Positions 43,929 to 47,364 of a stretch of 47,364 bases of DNA are shown in pieces. Source of the stretch: a virus; the IMG/VR virus record IMGVR_UViG_3300031616_000012, positions 1 through 47,364 of that record; one strand, written 5' to 3'. A model generated the notes under the pieces. That model was not told where the DNA came from. It worked only from the letters and a program-made list of their open reading frames with translations, and did no database searches. How positions within the stretch are numbered: the stretch's first letter is position 1; each line of letters starts with the position of its first letter. The translations under genes were made by a program, and so were the position numbers.

Positions 43929-46046
43929 GTGTCCCGCACCGTCAAGGTCAACCTCGAAGCCGACGTCGCGGGGTTCCTCGGCCCGGTCCTCGAGGCGGAC
44001 AAGGCCACCGGAGCGCTCGACAAGAAGGTCGAGGCCCTCGACCGGGACGTCGACAAGCTCGGTCGGGACTCGGTCAAGGCCGGCGCCGAGGTCGGGGTGC
44101 TCGGAGCGGAGGCGAAGAAAACCGCCGACTCCACGGACAAGCTGGGTGCGAAGTCGAAAGACACCACCGGTTCGTTGAAGCTCCTCGGGATCCAGGTCCA
44201 GGACACCGGCGACAAACTCGCCCTGGTCGGCGGGAAACACACTTCCCTCGATGTCGTCGACAAGAAGCTGAAGGACTTGCGGCAGTCCGCGAAGGACCTG
44301 GCCAACGAGTTCAACAAGACCGGCGACGTGTCCGTCTTCGCGAAACTCGGCCAGACGAACAAGGACGTTGCAGCGCTCTCGAAGCTCCGCAAGTCCCTCA
44401 CCAACGCCATCGAGGGCGGCGCTTCGGACGCGGGCGGGTCGCCGCAGATGATGCAGATCGGCGCCGGGATCGGCGCAGTCCTCGCGATCCCGATCATCGC
44501 CTCGATCGGTGGCGCTATCGCCGCTGTTGCTGGTGCTGGTATCGCCGGGCTCGGCGTCGGCGGTGCCGTGTTGGGCAACCCGGATGCTTTCAAGGCGGAC
44601 TGGTCCGCGGCGTTGGGCAGCGTGAAGAAGGACTTCCTCGACGCCACCGCCCCGTTCACCGGCGTCACCCTCGACGCGATACGCACCATCGGCCCGCTCA
44701 TCGCGAGCTGGCACCTCAAGGAGGCGTTCGCGCCGGCGGTCAAATTCGTCCCCGAGCTCGTCAAGGGGGTCGAGGGATTCGCGACCGGCATCGAGCATGG
44801 TGTCGCGAACCTCGTCGGCAAGGCAGGCCCTGCGGTGACCGCCCTGTCGGAAGGGCTGACGCAACTCGGCATCTCCGCCGGTCGCGCGCTGAACTCGATC
44901 TCCGACGGCGCCAAGGGTGGTGCGCAAGCCCTGCACGCCACCACGACCGACGTGTCTCTCCTCGTCGAGGGTTTCGGGAAGGTTGTTGAGGGCGCGGAGA
45001 AGGCGTACGGCTTCATCCACGACCACCCGATCGGGTCCGCGATCGCGACCGGCGGGATGTCCCTGGGCATCACCGCTTGGGATCTCCTGTCCCGCAGCGT
45101 GGACGGTGCCCACACGTCGATCACCGCCACCGCCGCAGCCACCGCCGCGGCCGTCCCCGACTTCGCCGCATTGACGACCGAGGTGAATAAGGCCACAGCC
45201 TCAGCGGACACGCTCGCCGCGGCGATGGTGAACAAGGTCTTCAACGGACTGATGGGCCTTGATCAGGCAACTCTGCACTGGCACGAGTCGCTGACGACCC
45301 TCGCCGGGTCGATCACCAAAGGCAAAGACGCGATCAACGAAAACACCGCGGCGGGTCAGAAGAACGTCTCGGCCATCCTCGGCGCGGTCCAGGCGAACAT
45401 GCAGTTGTATCAGGCGCAGGTGAGTGCCGGCATGGGTGCCGGGGACGCGGCGAAGATCTACGACGACAACACCGCCGCGTTGGAGCGGCAGCTACGCAAG
45501 GCCGGGCTCACGGCCGCTCAAATCGACGACCTGGTCGGGAAATATCGGGGCATCCCGAAGAAGGTCGACACCGACATCGCGATGAACGGCCTGACCGCGG
45601 CGATCAACGACCTCGACAACCTGATCCGGCAGCTGAACGGGCTCCCGCCCCGCAAGGACATCACGATCTACACCCACACCGGCACCGTCGGTGGCAAAGA
45701 GAGCGGGAACCTGTATTCCGGCGGCGCACCGCCGACCAGCAAGAAGAAAGTCCAGTTCAACGCAGCGGGAGGCTATCCCGATCCGGGCTGGGGCTGGGCC
45801 GGCGAGCAGGGCCCGGAGCTGGTCAACTGGTCCGGCCGCGAGCAGGTTTTCAGCGCCCCCGAGAGCCGCAGCATGCTGGCCAACTCGCGATCCTTCGCAG
45901 GACCGTCATCCACGGGCATGTCCGGGACGCTCGTGCTCGAGTACAGGGGCCCGACCAGCGGCCTGGACGCTCTGCACCTCGGCTGGCTCGCGGAGCAGAG
46001 CCGTCAGGGCAACCTTCAGATCCACAGCAAGTCGGTCGTCGCGTAG
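43929..46046 (+). CDS. Tape measure protein
   Basis: A protein of 705 aa starting GTG 43929. N-terminal coiled coil (DKATGALDKKVEALDRDVDK), a hydrophobic middle (ASIGGAIAAVAGAGIAGLGV), repeated helical stretches and a C-terminal QGPELVNWSGREQVFSAPES that is the usual tape-measure end (GxQGPELV). At roughly 0.15 nm per residue a tail of about 105 nm is predicted. No lytic domain is seen in it. Confidence 0.92.
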   Translation: MSRTVKVNLEADVAGFLGPVLEADKATGALDKKVEALDRDVDKLGRDSVKAGAEVGVLGAEAKKTADSTDKLGAKSKDTTGSLKLLGIQVQDTGDKLALVGGKHTSLDVVDKKLKDLRQSAKDLANEFNKTGDVSVFAKLGQTNKDVAALSKLRKSLTNAIEGGASDAGGSPQMMQIGAGIGAVLAIPIIASIGGAIAAVAGAGIAGLGVGGAVLGNPDAFKADWSAALGSVKKDFLDATAPFTGVTLDAIRTIGPLIASWHLKEAFAPAVKFVPELVKGVEGFATGIEHGVANLVGKAGPAVTALSEGLTQLGISAGRALNSISDGAKGGAQALHATTTDVSLLVEGFGKVVEGAEKAYGFIHDHPIGSAIATGGMSLGITAWDLLSRSVDGAHTSITATAAATAAAVPDFAALTTEVNKATASADTLAAAMVNKVFNGLMGLDQATLHWHESLTTLAGSITKGKDAINENTAAGQKNVSAILGAVQANMQLYQAQVSAGMGAGDAAKIYDDNTAALERQLRKAGLTAAQIDDLVGKYRGIPKKVDTDIAMNGLTAAINDLDNLIRQLNGLPPRKDITIYTHTGTVGGKESGNLYSGGAPPTSKKKVQFNAAGGYPDPGWGWAGEQGPELVNWSGREQVFSAPESRSMLANSRSFAGPSSTGMSGTLVLEYRGPTSGLDALHLGWLAEQSRQGNLQIHSKSVVA

Positions 46047-46052
46047 GCGGCG

Positions 46053-46712
46053 CTACGGGATCACCCACGACCCGAGCGGCGTTCCGTTGGGGCCGTCGTA
46101 CTCGACGGCCCCGTGCGGGCTAGCCACGTCGAATGCGAGCCGCCCGGTCCGCTTGATCCCGGCCGGCACGTCCGCGGCCGGGACGCCCTTGCAGTCGGAG
46201 AAGATCGCGTAGGTGTCGGAGTTGCCACTCGGGTCGGTCCACAGGAAATACAGGTTGTTGATCGGCATTGTCCCGGCGGTGACCTCCAGCGTGACCGTGA
46301 CCACCACGTAGACGCCGTTCGTCGGCTTGTCCGCGTACTTGTCGCAGCCCTCCTTCTGTGCCTTCGCGTCGGTCAGCGTGACGGTCATTGCGCCGCCGCT
46401 GTGGTCGCTTAGCATGAAAGGCGTCCCGATGGCCACATTGAAGTAGCTCGGATCTGGCGCAGCCTCCGTGGCCGGCTCGGCCGCCGGCGCGTTCGCCGCG
46501 GCGGTGTTGTCACCGAAGACCGAGTGCCAGGTGGGTGTCGGGGATGCGGTGGTCTTGGCGTTGTACGCCTTGACTGCGAACGCCGCGCCGATGCCCGAAC
46601 CGACTACCACGACGGCGCCGACGATGACCAGTACGACAATCAGTCGCCCGCGTGCGCGGCGCCGCGGCGTCGGGGGCGGCACCCAGCCCGGCGCGCGGCT
46701 CAAGGTGGACAT
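46053..46712 (-). CDS. Membrane-anchored DUF4352-like moron
   Basis: A protein of 219 aa. ATG 46712 is used; GTG 46730 would add six residues. Neither has a clear ribosome site. The N-terminus is Pro/Arg-rich, then one membrane helix (RLIVVLVIVGAVVVVGSGIG), a Thr/Pro/Ala linker and an extracellular beta domain: IGTPFMLSDHSGGAMTVTLT, GVYVVVTVTLEVTAGTMPIN and NSDTYAIFSDCKG, as in DUF4352 immunoglobulin-like domains of actinobacterial lipoproteins. It is encoded against the late operon between tape measure and tail gene, typical of a moron expressed from the prophage. Confidence 0.75.
   Translation of the reverse strand: MSTLSRAPGWVPPPTPRRRARGRLIVVLVIVGAVVVVGSGIGAAFAVKAYNAKTTASPTPTWHSVFGDNTAAANAPAAEPATEAAPDPSYFNVAIGTPFMLSDHSGGAMTVTLTDAKAQKEGCDKYADKPTNGVYVVVTVTLEVTAGTMPINNLYFLWTDPSGNSDTYAIFSDCKGVPAADVPAGIKRTGRLAFDVASPHGAVEYDGPNGTPLGSWVIP
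46089..46112. terminator. Hairpin inside the 3' end of the moron
   Basis: GGGGCCGTCG (46089-46098), loop TACT and CGACGGCCCC (46103-46112) form a perfect 10-bp stem 43 bases after the tape measure stop (46046). It lies in the moron's coding end, and could reduce collisions of the convergent transcripts. No T-tract. Confidence 0.5.
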
Positions 46713-46812
46713 GTCATCTGAGGGATTCACGCGCGCCAGTGTCGCAGCGTCACGCAGCGCTCACCTCGTCCACACGGTCTGTCCGTCTGCATGATCGGCG
46801 GAGGTGGGCCAG

Positions 46813-47364
46813 GTGGCGCTCACCATCACCGGAGCCCTCGAAGTCGCTCTCAACGCGGACCTGACCTTGGGCCCGGGCGCCTGGACCTGGACGGACGCGA
46901 CCCCGTACGCGCGCGCGATCGGGAAGATCCAGATCACCCAGGGTCGTACCGACGGCATGTCGGTGATGCCGCCGTCCCGGATGCGGGTCGTCGTGGACAA
47001 CAAGGGCGGCCGGTGGGTCGCCCGTAACCTCGCCGGACCGTGGTATGGGGGGATCCGGCGGAACATCCCGATCCGGGCCCTTGCCGACACGGCGAATTAC
47101 GTGCAGCAGGCCCTCGACACGTTCACCCGTACGTCCGCAGCCGACTGGGGCACCTGCGACACGGGGCAGACCTGGGTCGACGCCGGCGTTGGCGGGTCGG
47201 TCCTGCCGACCGATTTCACCGTCTCGGGCGGCGCCGGGATCCATTCGGTGCCGCAGGCGTCCGCGTTCCGGCAGAGCACGTTGCCGCTGCGACAGATCGC
47301 CGCCGATGAGCGGGTGTCGCTGCAGGTGTCGTGCCCGGTGCCGTTGGGCGGCAACCTGGAGCCC
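46813..47364 (+). CDS. Large minor tail protein, 5' part (continues at position 2 after circular join)
   Basis: GTG 46813 is chosen because GGAGGT (46800-46805) lies 7 bases upstream; GTG 46804 would leave no spacing. The N-terminal segment reads VALTITGALEVALNADLTLG, then MSVMPPSRMRVVVDNKGGRW and WYGGIRRNIPIRALAD, a Dit/Tal-type start common in actinophage minor tail proteins. Reading is open to the end of the window and resumes at position 2 with no frame change, so bases 47238-47364 repeat 1-127. Confidence 0.85.
   Translation, partial: MALTITGALEVALNADLTLGPGAWTWTDATPYARAIGKIQITQGRTDGMSVMPPSRMRVVVDNKGGRWVARNLAGPWYGGIRRNIPIRALADTANYVQQALDTFTRTSAADWGTCDTGQTWVDAGVGGSVLPTDFTVSGGAGIHSVPQASAFRQSTLPLRQIAADERVSLQVSCPVPLGGNLEP
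47238..47364. repeat. Terminal direct repeat, right copy
   Basis: Identical to 1-127 over 127 bases. Read with the in-frame tail gene, it shows that the molecule was assembled as a circle and that the window should be shortened by 127 bases. Confidence 0.95.

Noticed and set aside
43368-45113. Minus-strand frame of 581 codons over tail chaperones and tape measure
   Set aside because: Antisense of genes supported by frameshift site, order and tape-measure end motif.
1-47364. tRNA genes and CRISPR arrays
   Set aside because: No cloverleaf-like segments with a proper T-loop and no regularly spaced identical repeats were noticed by eye. A tRNAscan or CRISPR search was not possible here.

Overview
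The window is a complete temperate siphovirus genome, or prophage genome in circular form, from a high-GC actinobacterial host. The first 127 bases (1-127) recur exactly as the last 127 (47238-47364), and one tail gene reads in frame across the join. The unit is therefore circular as assembled, about 47,237 bp, opened inside that gene. Host evidence is the roughly 65-70% GC, frequent GTG starts, WhiB and LexA-type regulators, and head, tail and small-protein families typical of actinophages. The host genus cannot be named from the sequence.

Layout, in functional order. (1) Packaging and head, 26315-36239, plus strand: HNH nuclease, small and large terminase, membrane protein, portal, prohead protease fused to a peptidoglycan-binding-like domain, major capsid protein followed by a terminator, small head genes, a glycosyltransferase and a connector. 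(2) Tail, 36309-46046, then 46813 through the join to 4046: virion proteins, a large Arg/Pro-repeat protein, head-tail completion proteins, major tail protein, tail assembly chaperones linked by a canonical -1 frameshift site (CCCTTTC), a short tape measure, a minus-strand membrane-anchored moron, the large tail protein, a candidate M15-like endolysin and a holin-like membrane protein. (3) A minus-strand cluster of seven tiny genes, 4166-5986, with a 20-bp palindrome, next to a small GntR-type regulator with three phased palindromes. (4) Lysogeny module, 7064-8603: terminator, tyrosine integrase, repressor and a divergent Cro-like gene, with two matching operators. (5) A tightly overlapped rightward early operon, 8603-26248, with about 50 mostly tiny genes.

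The early operon includes a ParB-like multidomain protein, a von Willebrand A protein, a DpdA/TGT-like protein, two HNH proteins, a LexA DNA-binding domain without its protease half, a WhiB protein with an extra cysteine cluster, and many small zinc-finger proteins. It also holds an initiator-like gene carrying helically phased palindromes that resemble an internal origin. No polymerase, primase or helicase gene is recognisable, so replication probably relies on host enzymes recruited at that locus.

The integrase-repressor-Cro arrangement implies a lysogenic cycle controlled by the 15-bp TTGG-N7-CCAA operators. On induction, the early operon would run rightward from about 8600 and the late genes from the AT-rich region before the terminase (26996-27262). 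Minus-strand genes outside this plan (the 4166-5986 cluster and the 46053-46712 moron) are the best candidates for prophage-expressed functions. All function calls come from reading motifs by eye. No database search was run.
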